This document shows positions 1 through 6,708 of a stretch of DNA of 9,509 nucleotides, piece by piece. Both the position numbers and the translations under genes were made by a program. Position 1 is the stretch's first letter; the number at the start of each line of letters is the position of its first letter. Source of the stretch: Verrucomicrobiales bacterium (GTDB lineage Bacteria > Verrucomicrobiota > Verrucomicrobiia > Verrucomicrobiales > DEV007); contig JALRFZ010000325.1 of assembly GCA_023253615.1 (NCBI GenBank), forward strand, positions 1-9,509. The letters are read 5' to 3'. Under the pieces are notes generated by a model, which was not told the DNA's origin, searched no databases, and was given only the letters and a program-made list of their open reading frames with translations.

Positions 1-309
1 GTGTCTTCCGTGATGGCATGAAGTCGGTCGGGGCACCCCGTGACGTAGCATCAATGAGCAAAAGTGGTAGAGTCTGTGCATCAGAACCTGCAGGTGCTTG
101 CAACACCCGTGGGTGGCCGGAAGGCAATCGAGGCTCGAGGAAGGCACCGGGCTTGATGCCCGTTTCCGTGATTGAGCCCGTTGGCGAGAAAGGCACCTTC
201 GTTGGGGTCGTCGAACTCCGGATGCCTGAATGTCACCTTTCGCGCCCACTGCCGCCAAAGCCCGGCCACGCCACGGGGTTGCCCCACAAACCAACCCCAT
301 AACCAAGCC
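1..309 (+). other. Non-coding 5' region of the IS110 remnant; possible bridge RNA locus
   Basis: About 310 bases precede the transposase ATG and I see no convincing gene in them. Small GC-rich foldbacks are present: cgggg/ccccg at 29-40, caccc/gggtg at 104-115 and cgggc/gcccg at 148-162. The same cgggct at 148-153 can instead pair with agcccg at 175-180, so two mutually exclusive hairpins are possible. The octamer aaggcacc occurs at 141-148 and again at 190-197. IS110-group elements are known to encode a structured bridge RNA in the non-coding end upstream of the recombinase; assigning it here is inference from position, length and foldbacks. If the element is of the IS1111 subgroup, the RNA would lie at the other end. 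Confidence 0.3.
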
Positions 310-1166
310 ATGAGCAAACGCGAATACCGACTCCGCAACCACCCCGTGCCGGAAACCCCGCAAGGAGGGCGCGTCGTCGGCCTCGATCTCCACCCGGACA
401 TTTTCACCGTCTGCGTCCTTACCGGACGCAGTGCCCGCGAAGCGCGCGTCGTCGCCCGGCACAAGGACCTTCCCGTTGCGGGAATGGAGGTATGGGCGCG
501 ACACCATCTTCATGCCGGGGATCTCGTCCTGATGGAGGCAGGTCCCGGCACTTCGAGCGTCTCGCCTTCGCGGTATCGCAGTGTGAAGCCCTCTACGCGG
601 CCATCTGCCAGGAGGTGCTCACCGATCCGGCGATGGCCGGGTGTCTGCGCGTCCTGGGCATCGGTCCGGTCAACGCCTTTGCCGCCGTGGCCGTCATCGG
701 CGACGTCGGACGCTTCAGCAGTCCGGGGAAGCTTGTCAATTATCTCGGACTGCACCCGGGCCGGAAGCAGAGCGGGGCGGGCAAGCGTCTTCAGCCGGGA
801 GTTGGCAACCGGGGCCGCAAGGAGATGCGTTGCCTGCTGGTCCAGGCCGCCCAAGCGGTGATGCGCCAGAAGGCCGGGGCCAGCGAACTGCGCGACTGGG
901 GCTGGAGCCTCTTCATGCGCAAAGGTAACCGCAACGTCGCGGTGGCGGCGGTGGCCCGCCGCCTCGCCGAACAGATCTGGCATCTTCTCAAGGGCGGTTG
1001 CGTAACCAAGCCCGAGCAGAAACGCTCGCTTACTTTGAAACTCTCCCGGATGGTCCGACGAATCAGCGCCGAGGTGCGAGAAGCACTCGGGCTCCCAAAG
1101 AAAACCGGCGACTGCGTCGCCGCATTGATGGAAAGAATCGATCATCCACGTTCAATAACTATTTGA
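310..1166 (+). pseudogene. IS110-family transposase, internally deleted and frameshifted
   Basis: IS110 recombinases combine an N-terminal RuvC-like DEDD domain with a C-terminal Tnp domain carrying a catalytic serine. The 5' piece starts at ATG 310 and shows the DEDD opening GLDLH (D26) and the second acidic site in LMEA (E76, codon 535-537). Soon after 540 the frame is lost. Homology resumes in another frame around 550 with HFERLAF, then GIGPVNAFAAVAVIGDVGRF, the GLHPGRKQSGAG motif with the likely catalytic Ser at codon 771-773, and a conserved tail (WGWSLFMRKGNRNVAVAAVARRL) ending at TGA 1164-1166. The segment with the last two DEDD aspartates and the helical linker is missing, roughly 100 residues judged from family architecture. 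Deletion plus frame change argues against programmed frameshifting. No clear ribosome binding site precedes ATG 310. Confidence 0.85.
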
Positions 1167-1185
1167 CCGACTACATGCCTGCATT

Positions 1186-1212
1186 CCGTGGTTTTTCCTT
1201 TTTGAACCACGG
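1186..1212. repeat. Perfect 8-bp inverted repeat with T-rich loop (possible terminator)
   Basis: ccgtggtt at 1186-1193 pairs perfectly with aaccacgg at 1205-1212 around an 11-nt T-rich loop. It lies 20 bp after the transposase stop. The T-rich tract is in the loop rather than after the stem, so it is not a textbook intrinsic terminator. The right arm is also the start of an ACCACGGATGGACAC repeat unit, so the structure may be two such units meeting head to head. Confidence 0.45.
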
Positions 1213-1385
1213 ATGGACACCGATTCGCTTCGCTCCCGCAATCGAAGCGTAGCGGAGATAGATGCCGGAGGCATCAAATGAACGCAGATGGGATGATGAA
1301 GAATCTCAACGCGAATGGAACGCGAATGGGGACGAATGAAGCGCGAATGGCCGCGGATTCGGAGGATGGGGATTCGTTGGATTCG
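1205..1385. repeat. Mosaic intergenic repeat block (ACCACGG, palindromes, CGAATG array)
   Basis: No gene is visible between the IS remnant and the stop of the minus-strand GH25-like gene. In order it holds aaccacggatggacaccgat (1205-1224), the hairpin cgcttcg/cgaagcg (1226-1249), the tight hairpin gatgcc-gga-ggcatc (1261-1275), four copies of cgaatg at 1312, 1323, 1333 and 1343 (steps of 11, 10 and 10 bp), then three copies of attcg, its partial complement, at 1357, 1372 and 1381. Short frames opened here give low-complexity NADG/NANG-like peptides and are not genes. Confidence 0.6.
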
Positions 1386-1409
1386 TGCGATTTTGATCCC
1401 CGAACTCTT

Positions 1410-2315
1410 TCACCGCAGTGCGATCCCGTGCCGTTGCCAGAGCACCTGAAGATCGGCGGGCGAGCCTCGGAAGATGTTCCGTTCCACGGGTCGGTCGAGA
1501 ATGCCGAAGTAGGTGGGGAAGGGATAACGGCCGTGACTGTAAACTTTCGGGACGGAGCGGCCGCCGGTCCATTCGACGCCGCCGTATTGCCAGATCGTCC
1601 AGTCGTGCCAGAGGTTGTATTGCTTCACGAGTCCTTCGGGGTGGCCGGGGATGGGGAACTGGGGATACTTGGGATCGTAGCCCTTGTCATGCGAATAGAG
1701 GGCGATCCAGTAAGGCATGCGGCGGATGCGGGCCTTGGTCGCTTCGTCGGCCTGGCTGAGGAGGGTTTTCAAATGGCCGCTGTTCTCGAGGTAGGCGACG
1801 GGGACGACGCCGGTGCGGCTCTCGACACGGTCCATGAAACGGAGGATATCGTCCATCCGCGACTGGGCGTCGAAGTCGCCGACGAGGAGGAGAGAGCCGG
1901 CGGTCCAGTCGCGGCTCGCGGCGAGGGCCTTGGCGCGGTCGATGAATTGGTCGGCTTGGGCGACGGCATCGACATGATTCTGGAGGCGGTAGTAGACGCC
2001 GGGCAGCATCCCGACGCGGTCGGCGGCGGTGAGAAAGTTGGCGCACTTGGTGTCGAGGTTGCCGCCTTTCCCGGCCCGGGCGATGAGGGCGACGGACCCG
2101 GCCTCGCGGAGGGCGGAGACGTCGTGCTCGCTGTAGGCGCGACCCTCGCGTTGTTTTTCCTTGGGATCGTAGGCGGAGACGTTGACGATCTCGAGGAGCT
2201 GGCCGGAGGCGGTTGAGGCGGGCGTCGCGGGTGCTCCAGACTCCACCGGCGTGCGGCACTGGGTGAGCGCGAGGAAGAGGGCGGGGACGAGCAAGAAAAG
2301 GGCGCGGCGGGACAT
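1410..2315 (-). CDS. GH25 lysozyme-like exported protein, probable lipoprotein, atypical active site
   Basis: 301 residues. GH25 enzymes cleave the MurNAc-GlcNAc bond of peptidoglycan. The N-terminus is a signal peptide ending LTQC; C20 is a plausible but non-ideal lipobox cysteine because Gln sits at -1. Family landmarks in order are NVSAYDP (N45-S47, where GH25 usually has DVS), GVYYRLQ (106-112, the usual GxYhf strand), LLLVGDFDA (142-150, at the usual lDxE site), PVAYLENS (172-179), DWTIWQYGG (228-236) and VERNIFRGSPADL (277-289, matching the usual vDxNxFxG). The fold assignment therefore looks sound. However the first Asp is Asn, the catalytic Glu position reads Asp, and the late Asp is Glu, so hydrolase activity is doubtful. 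It stands alone between repeat blocks. No clear Shine-Dalgarno sequence precedes the ATG at 2313-2315. Confidence 0.75.
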   Translation of the reverse strand: MSRRALFLLVPALFLALTQCRTPVESGAPATPASTASGQLLEIVNVSAYDPKEKQREGRAYSEHDVSALREAGSVALIARAGKGGNLDTKCANFLTAADRVGMLPGVYYRLQNHVDAVAQADQFIDRAKALAASRDWTAGSLLLVGDFDAQSRMDDILRFMDRVESRTGVVPVAYLENSGHLKTLLSQADEATKARIRRMPYWIALYSHDKGYDPKYPQFPIPGHPEGLVKQYNLWHDWTIWQYGGVEWTGGRSVPKVYSHGRYPFPTYFGILDRPVERNIFRGSPADLQVLWQRHGIALR

Positions 2316-2387
2316 CGCGGAAAAGATCGCATGAATTCGTCGGAGCGCGAGCAGCGGAATGTTTGGCTGCCGACGGCGAAAGGAGCG

Positions 2388-2480
2388 TAGCGCTTCGATG
2401 GGGAAGTAAAAGGTTGGAAAGTGGGGCGCCCGAAGGGCGGTGAAAAGTGGGAAGGTAAAAGGTAAAAGGTCGCAGCGAAA
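2388..2480. repeat. Purine-rich GGTAAAA / GAAAGTGG low-complexity repeat with small hairpin
   Basis: Variants of aaaggt, gaaagtgg and ggtaaaa recur, for example gtaaaaggttggaaagtgg at 2407-2425 and ggtaaaaggtaaaaggt at 2454-2470. The two purine-rich halves are separated by the hairpin cgccc-gaa-gggcg at 2427-2439. Its left edge carries ggagcgtagcgcttcga, which resembles the cgaagcgtagcgg segment at 1243-1255. The stretch appears non-coding. Confidence 0.5.
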
Positions 2481-2573
2481 GAACGCGCTTGGTTAGACGT
2501 GGAGGGCGGTGTGGGACGGAACGATATTCCGCCGGTGGGGAAGGTGAGGTGCTGCGGTCATGGGGACTCCGGG

Positions 2574-2700
2574 CGACGAGCCATCGCTGCGATCCCTGCG
2601 GGATCGGCCCGGTTGTCTCGGGGTATCCGGTGGTATCGCTCGTTCCTCGCTCAACCACCGGCTAATGGCTGCGATGCCTCCGGCATCGCCGGGAAAGGAG
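2574..2700. repeat. Composite palindromic intergenic repeat (three hairpins in tandem)
   Basis: Three perfect inverted repeats follow one another: cgatccc-tgc-gggatcg (2590-2606), ccggtggt/accaccgg with a 19-nt loop (2627-2661), and gcgatgcc-tcc-ggcatcgc (2671-2689). The third contains gatgcctccggcatc, the exact reverse complement of the hairpin at 1261-1275 on the far side of the GH25-like gene. The arrangement recalls BIME/REP-type mosaics. I believe similar units are dispersed in verrucomicrobial genomes, but that is memory and not shown here. Confidence 0.65.
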
Positions 2701-2793
2701 GGGTTGTGAATGACGGGGCGCAGGAGCTGGAGTTGGATGCGCGGAGACGTGCGCGCCGGGAGCGTTGCCTCAGCGGCGCCTCGGGAGTCGGAA

Positions 2794-2875
2794 CCACGAA
2801 TGAAACGAATCGAACGAATGTGAGGGCGGGCCGAAATCCGTGACCATCTGTGGTCATCCGTGACCATCTGTGTTG
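2794..2875. repeat. CGAAT triplet and 20-bp-period direct repeats
   Basis: cgaat occurs at 2797, 2806 and 2815, a 9-bp step. It is followed by two identical 17-mers, atccgtgaccatctgtg, at 2836-2852 and 2856-2872, a 20-bp period. gacca/tggtc (2842-2855) forms a small hairpin between them. Read on the minus strand the unit is CACAGATGGTCACGGAT, a relative of the CACGGATGGACACCGAT unit near 1209. Confidence 0.6.
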
Positions 2876-3017
2876 AAAATCACCGATCGGATGCGCGCGC
2901 ACCAGTGGCGACGTGGTCACCGCTACGGGAAGGGTTTCTACGGCTGGTATCTCCTGCGTCGCGCGAGGCGCGGTGAGCTGGAGAGACAGGGTGTGGTCGC
3001 GGACTGAAGAGGGTGGA

Positions 3018-3758
3018 GTGGCGCTCCCTTTTCCGCTGGACGGCCCGCGGTCCGACCGCTTCCTTTGCCGGGTGAAGCTATACAAGGAAACCCCGGCGAC
3101 CCGCTCGAAGGATTACTCGGGCATCGGCATCCTCGTGAGCAACCTGCTCGTGATCGTCCTCGCGGTGGTCGAGGGCTGGAGCCTCGGTTCGATGATGGTG
3201 ATCTACTGGGTGCAGAGTGTCGTCATCGGGATCTTCCACGTCTTCCGCATGCTGCTGCTGAGATCGTTCTGCACGGAGGGTTTCACGAGCAACGGCACGC
3301 GGGTGCCGGAGAATGCGAAGGGCAAATGGAGCACGGCGGTCTTTTTCGCGATCCACTACGGCTTCTTCCACCTCATCTACGGGATCTTCCTGATCGTGGG
3401 GGCGGCGACGGGCATCGGGGAAGGGGAAACGCCTGCACCCGGGCCCGCGCAGCCGGTGGGATGGTTCGACGGTCCGGTCTGGTTCGTGATCTCGATCCTC
3501 GGATTCGTCGTGGGACACGGCTACTCGTTTTATCAGAACGTGAAGGCGGATCTCGAAAACCGTCCGAATCTCGGGGTGATGATGTTCCTCCCCTACGCCC
3601 GCATCCTACCCATGCACCTGACCCTCATCCTCGGCGGCATGGCCGGAGCGGGATTCGGATCGATGTTGCTCTTTTCCGGATTGAAAACGGCGGCCGATTA
3701 CCTGATGCACATCGTCGAACACCGCGTCCTGCAAAAGAAACATGAAAAGAAATCCTGA
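3018..3758 (+). CDS. DUF6498-family integral membrane protein
   Basis: 246 residues from the GTG chosen here. The order of hydrophobic segments and motifs fits DUF6498: SNLLVIVLAVVEGWSLGSMMVIYW followed by VVIGIFHVFRMLL (two helices), then FFAIHYGFFHLIYGIFLIVG, a helix ending VVGHGYSFYQN, a PYARILPMHLTLILGG helix, and a final helix with a charged LMHIVEHR tail. The function of the family is unknown; it is multi-pass and inner-membrane by prediction. The start is uncertain. GTG 3018 has a purine-rich GAAGAGGG just upstream, GTG 3072 sits closer to the conserved core, and an in-frame GTG at 2913 would add unlikely sequence. Its 3' end overlaps the next gene by 17 nt, which suggests translational coupling. 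Confidence 0.8.
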   Translation: MALPFPLDGPRSDRFLCRVKLYKETPATRSKDYSGIGILVSNLLVIVLAVVEGWSLGSMMVIYWVQSVVIGIFHVFRMLLLRSFCTEGFTSNGTRVPENAKGKWSTAVFFAIHYGFFHLIYGIFLIVGAATGIGEGETPAPGPAQPVGWFDGPVWFVISILGFVVGHGYSFYQNVKADLENRPNLGVMMFLPYARILPMHLTLILGGMAGAGFGSMLLFSGLKTAADYLMHIVEHRVLQKKHEKKS

Positions 3759-5100
3759 CAAAACCACCCTCCCGGGGGGCCTGCTGATGCTGGCCGTGAC
3801 GTCGTGGACGGCGGCGGCGGAGCCGCGGATGAGCTTCCTGGAAAACGGGTCGATCAAGGTCGGGGTCAATCTGGATCTCGGCGGTGCGATCACGTGGCTC
3901 TCGACGGTGGATGGGGTGAACCGGGTGAACAACTTCGACCACGGGCGGCAGATCCAGCTTTCCTACTTCTCGGGGCCGGTGCCTTTTGAAACGCCTGATC
4001 AGAAACCTTCGGAGCACTGGCGCCATCTCGGATGGAATCCGATCCAGGCGGGCGATGATTTCCGCAACGGCTCGGAGGTGCTCGAGCACCGCAACGATGG
4101 CCGTGCGATCTACGTGAAGTGCCGTCCCTTGCAGTGGCCGCTCGAGGATGTGCCCGGCGAGTGTTTCTTCGAATCGTGGCTCGAACTCGATGGCGACACG
4201 CTCGTGGCGCGCGCCCGGATCACGATGGAGCGGAGCGACGAGACGCCATATCCCGCCCGGCTCCAGGAACTGCCGGCCCTTTATGCGAACGCGGATTACC
4301 ACCGGGTCGTGAGTTACACGGGGGCGCGGCCTCATGCGGGCGAGGCGGTGGAGGTGATGCCGCGGTCGGAGACGAAACATCCGTGGACTTTCTGGATCGG
4401 CACCGAGCAATGGTCGGCCTTGCTCGATGAAAAGGACGAGGGACTCGGGTTGATCACGCCGGGGCGCTATTGGTTTACGGGCGGGTTTGCCGGTCGTCCC
4501 GGTGGCAACGACACGTATGCGACCGACACGGGCTACCTCGCGGGGCAGGGGCTGGAGATCCTCGATCACGACGCGGTGCACGAATTCCGCTACGAGGTGG
4601 TGGTGGGATCGCTCGCGGGGATCCGGGCGCGCGCGGCGACCCATGCGGCGAAGACGCCTCCGGCCTGGGATTTTTCCCGCGACCGTCAGGGCTGGCATTA
4701 TCGCGACGCCCGGGACACGGGCTGGCCGATCGAGGGAATGCTGGAGGTCTTGCCGGAGGGCGCCGATCCTCAGCTCGTCGGTCCGATCGCTCTGTGGGAG
4801 GCGGAAGCGGCGCCATTCCTGGAGATCGCGGCGGCCTTCGCGACGGGCGAGCCGCGCGCGACGCTCTATTGGCGAAGGCTCGGCGAAGCGGGACCGGGTG
4901 CGGAGGATCACGTGATCTTCCCGGTGCCGGAGGACGGAGCCTTTCACCGGATCGTGGTGCCCCTCGGGGAGAGCGCGACCTACCGCGGGCCGATCGTGCA
5001 GCTGCGCCTCGATCCCGTTTCGCAGGGGAGGCCGGAGGCACGGGTGAAGATCCGTTCGATCCGGCTGCGGGCGGCGGCTCCGGGGCCGGATTTGCCTTGA
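3742..5100 (+). CDS. Exported two-domain protein with C-terminal carbohydrate-binding-like module
   Basis: 452 residues with a signal peptide that should be cleaved near TAAA-EP (about residue 26). Residues 30-300 look like a beta-rich domain of a family I cannot name; notable stretches are YFSGPVPFETP, YVKCRPLQW, SWLELDGDTLVARARI and the QELPALY motif (175-181). Residues about 309-445 resemble a jelly-roll module often attached to secreted glycan-active proteins: WDFSRDRQGW, then LYWRRLGE, FPVPEDGAFHRIVVPL and GPIVQLRLDP, ending with a final strand KIRSIRLR. A role in binding or processing polysaccharide outside the cytoplasm is inference, and I see no catalytic motif. ATG 3742 lies inside the 3' end of the upstream membrane-protein gene with only a weak AAAGAAA upstream, so translation probably depends on coupling. 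Confidence 0.8.
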   Translation: MKRNPDKTTLPGGLLMLAVTSWTAAAEPRMSFLENGSIKVGVNLDLGGAITWLSTVDGVNRVNNFDHGRQIQLSYFSGPVPFETPDQKPSEHWRHLGWNPIQAGDDFRNGSEVLEHRNDGRAIYVKCRPLQWPLEDVPGECFFESWLELDGDTLVARARITMERSDETPYPARLQELPALYANADYHRVVSYTGARPHAGEAVEVMPRSETKHPWTFWIGTEQWSALLDEKDEGLGLITPGRYWFTGGFAGRPGGNDTYATDTGYLAGQGLEILDHDAVHEFRYEVVVGSLAGIRARAATHAAKTPPAWDFSRDRQGWHYRDARDTGWPIEGMLEVLPEGADPQLVGPIALWEAEAAPFLEIAAAFATGEPRATLYWRRLGEAGPGAEDHVIFPVPEDGAFHRIVVPLGESATYRGPIVQLRLDPVSQGRPEARVKIRSIRLRAAAPGPDLP

Positions 5101-5121
5101 CGGGGCAGATCCTTTCCGGGG

Positions 5122-6708
5122 ATGATGGGCCGATTCCTGATGAAAAGCGTTTCCCGGTTGTTCGTGGTTTTGGGTGTGGTGTCCGTGACGGTGACGGCAA
5201 GGGCGGAGCACCCGGTGCGGACGTGGAAAAGCAGCGATGGCAGGACGATCGAGGCGGCCCTGGTGCAGGCGGACCGCACCAACGTGATTCTGAAACTGCG
5301 CAACGGCCGTGAGGCGACGGTGCCGCTGGAGCGTCTGAGCGAGGAGGACCGCCGGCACATCGCCACCCTGGCGGAGACCGGCCGGACCCTGCGGGTGGGG
5401 CCGATGCCGGAGGAGACGAAGATCGATCCGAATCTGCCCGCGGAGGGTGGGCCGAAGGTCTACACGACGCGGCATTTCACCTTTGAATGCGAGACGGAGG
5501 TGACGAAGGCCTTCATCAGCGAGGCTTCACGTGTCTTCGAGGGCACGTTCGAGGCGGTGCGGGCGCTGCCGCTGGGGATCGATCCGAAACCGGCCGAGGG
5601 GGAGACGCGTTTCCGCACGCGTTTCCTCGAGCGCGGCACCTTCGTGAATGAGTTTCTCCGGAACCGGGAGGAGGAAAACACGCCGCCGGAAGGTGGTCCG
5701 GCGGTGGCTCCGACGGGAGCGGGGACGGACAACGTCGCGAACGTGGCCGGGGTCTACATCCCGAGGCGGAAGGAAGTGCTGGTGCCGTATTCCTCGCTCG
5801 GAGTGAGCATGAGCGGCAGCAAGGTCTCGCTGCGCCGCAGCAGTGACACGTCGACCCTCATCCACGAGGTGACCCACCAGGTGATGCACGAGTGGCTGGC
5901 GGTGACCCCGCTGTGGGTCGGCGAGGGGCTCGCGGAATATCTCTCGGCGGTGCCGTATCAGAACGGCCGATTCGAGTTCAAGAACGCGGCCGCCGGGTTG
6001 AAGGAGGCGCTGGAGCAGGATTTCGGAATCGCGGAGGGGCGGGAAGTGATGATCCATCGTCCCCACGAGTTGGTCGATCAGTCGAACGCGGCGTGGACGG
6101 GCGTGCCGCAGGATTACCTCTCGGCGCTGATGTTGACGTATTATTTCATCCATCTCGACCAGCCGGAAAAACCCTGCGCGACGCTCGCGGCCTATCTCGC
6201 GCTGCTGCGGGATTCGCGGGAGGAGGTGGAGAACCACATCAGCGAGCACAACCGGGCCGTGAGGGAGTTCGAGGAGAAGCGGCTCGCCTACAACGAGGAG
6301 GTGGGGAAATTCAATGCCGCGCTCACCGCATTCAAGGCCGAGGTCGATGCCTACAACGGAAGGGTCGATACCTACAACACGCAGTTGCGCAACGGGGTGC
6401 CCGAGGGCGAGCGCATCGAAGTGGGAGCGGAGCCGGTGGCGCCGACACCACCGGCGGATCTCGAGGTGCCGGAGATCCTCAGGGCGGCCGGAGACGGGCG
6501 GCCGGTCGATTTCCTCGCGAAGATGAAAAACACGGCCCGTCCCGCGCTACTCCGCGGACGCGGGAACGAGCAACTCGACCAGGAAGTGGTCGCGGCCTTC
6601 GCCGGGATGGGGATCGAGGTGGGATTCCTCCCCTCGGCTCAGCCGCAGAGGCCGGTGCCGATGCCCTCCGACGGCACCGGGATCAAGCCGATCAACCCGG
6701 GGATCTGA
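5122..6708 (+). CDS. Exported SHD1-domain gluzincin-like metalloprotease with heptad coiled coil
   Basis: 528 residues from ATG 5122; ATG 5125 and ATG 5140 are also in frame and the last gives the cleanest signal peptide (MKSVSRLFVVLGVVSVTVTA). Residues 33-82 are an SHD1 (SLA1 homology 1) domain, starting RTWKSSDGRTIEA and ending VPLERLSEEDRRHI. This domain is common on exported planctomycete and verrucomicrobial proteins. A zinc-peptidase core follows: H248-E249-V-T-H252 with the third ligand probably E268 in WVGEGLAEY, as in MA-clan (gluzincin) peptidases. Residues about 366-425 form a coiled coil with aromatics at 383, 390, 397, 404, 411 and 418. The tail is Pro-rich. The gene is third in a run, 21 nt after its neighbour, with GGGG directly before ATG 5122. 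The substrate is unknown. Confidence 0.82.
   Translation: MMGRFLMKSVSRLFVVLGVVSVTVTARAEHPVRTWKSSDGRTIEAALVQADRTNVILKLRNGREATVPLERLSEEDRRHIATLAETGRTLRVGPMPEETKIDPNLPAEGGPKVYTTRHFTFECETEVTKAFISEASRVFEGTFEAVRALPLGIDPKPAEGETRFRTRFLERGTFVNEFLRNREEENTPPEGGPAVAPTGAGTDNVANVAGVYIPRRKEVLVPYSSLGVSMSGSKVSLRRSSDTSTLIHEVTHQVMHEWLAVTPLWVGEGLAEYLSAVPYQNGRFEFKNAAAGLKEALEQDFGIAEGREVMIHRPHELVDQSNAAWTGVPQDYLSALMLTYYFIHLDQPEKPCATLAAYLALLRDSREEVENHISEHNRAVREFEEKRLAYNEEVGKFNAALTAFKAEVDAYNGRVDTYNTQLRNGVPEGERIEVGAEPVAPTPPADLEVPEILRAAGDGRPVDFLAKMKNTARPALLRGRGNEQLDQEVVAAFAGMGIEVGFLPSAQPQRPVPMPSDGTGIKPINPGI

Larger units (their letters stand above)
1..1185 (+). mobile_element. Degenerate IS110-family insertion sequence
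   Basis: This block is called as one element because a recognisable IS110-family transposase remnant (310-1166) is preceded by a long non-coding 5' stretch, the usual layout of IS110 elements. IS110 elements lack strong terminal inverted repeats and do not make obvious target duplications, so neither end can be placed from sequence alone. The left edge given is only the window edge, and the right edge is set just before the ACCACGG-type chromosomal repeats begin near 1186. The transposase is internally deleted and frameshifted, so the element should not move on its own. Confidence 0.6.
2316..3017. other. Long intergenic region dominated by repeats
   Basis: About 700 bp separate the start of the GH25-like gene from the most likely start of the DUF6498 gene. 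Apart from the three repeat blocks listed separately I see no tRNA, no conserved RNA and no convincing gene. The open frame that extends the DUF6498 gene upstream to 2913 encodes Arg/Gly/Ser-rich sequence unlike the downstream protein and is probably untranslated. Promoters for both flanking genes should lie here, but no -35/-10 pair is clear enough to call. Confidence 0.5.

Noticed and set aside
310..1166. Programmed ribosomal frameshift in the transposase
   Set aside because: No slippery heptamer is evident at the switch, IS110 transposases are normally a single frame, and an internal domain segment is missing, which points to deletion.
1278..2216. 312-codon plus-strand open frame opposite the GH25-like gene
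   Set aside because: The minus strand carries the recognisable family motifs; the plus-strand translation is a low-complexity antisense shadow beginning inside a repeat.
2499..2867. Short open frames on both strands within the repeat region
   Set aside because: They read through the palindromic and direct repeats and give repeat-derived peptides without domain features.
2836..2872. Possible mini CRISPR array
   Set aside because: Only two identical 17-mers with a 3-base spacer and no cas genes in the window; they match a dispersed intergenic repeat type.
2913..3017. N-terminal extension of the DUF6498 protein from GTG 2913
   Set aside because: The extra residues are Arg/Ser/Gly-rich, do not resemble the family, and lie next to repeats; a later GTG with a purine-rich leader fits better.
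3625..5475. 616-codon minus-strand open frame under the plus-strand operon
   Set aside because: The translation is Arg/Pro/His-rich with no motif and covers the ends of three well-supported plus-strand genes; stop codons are rare there because of high GC.
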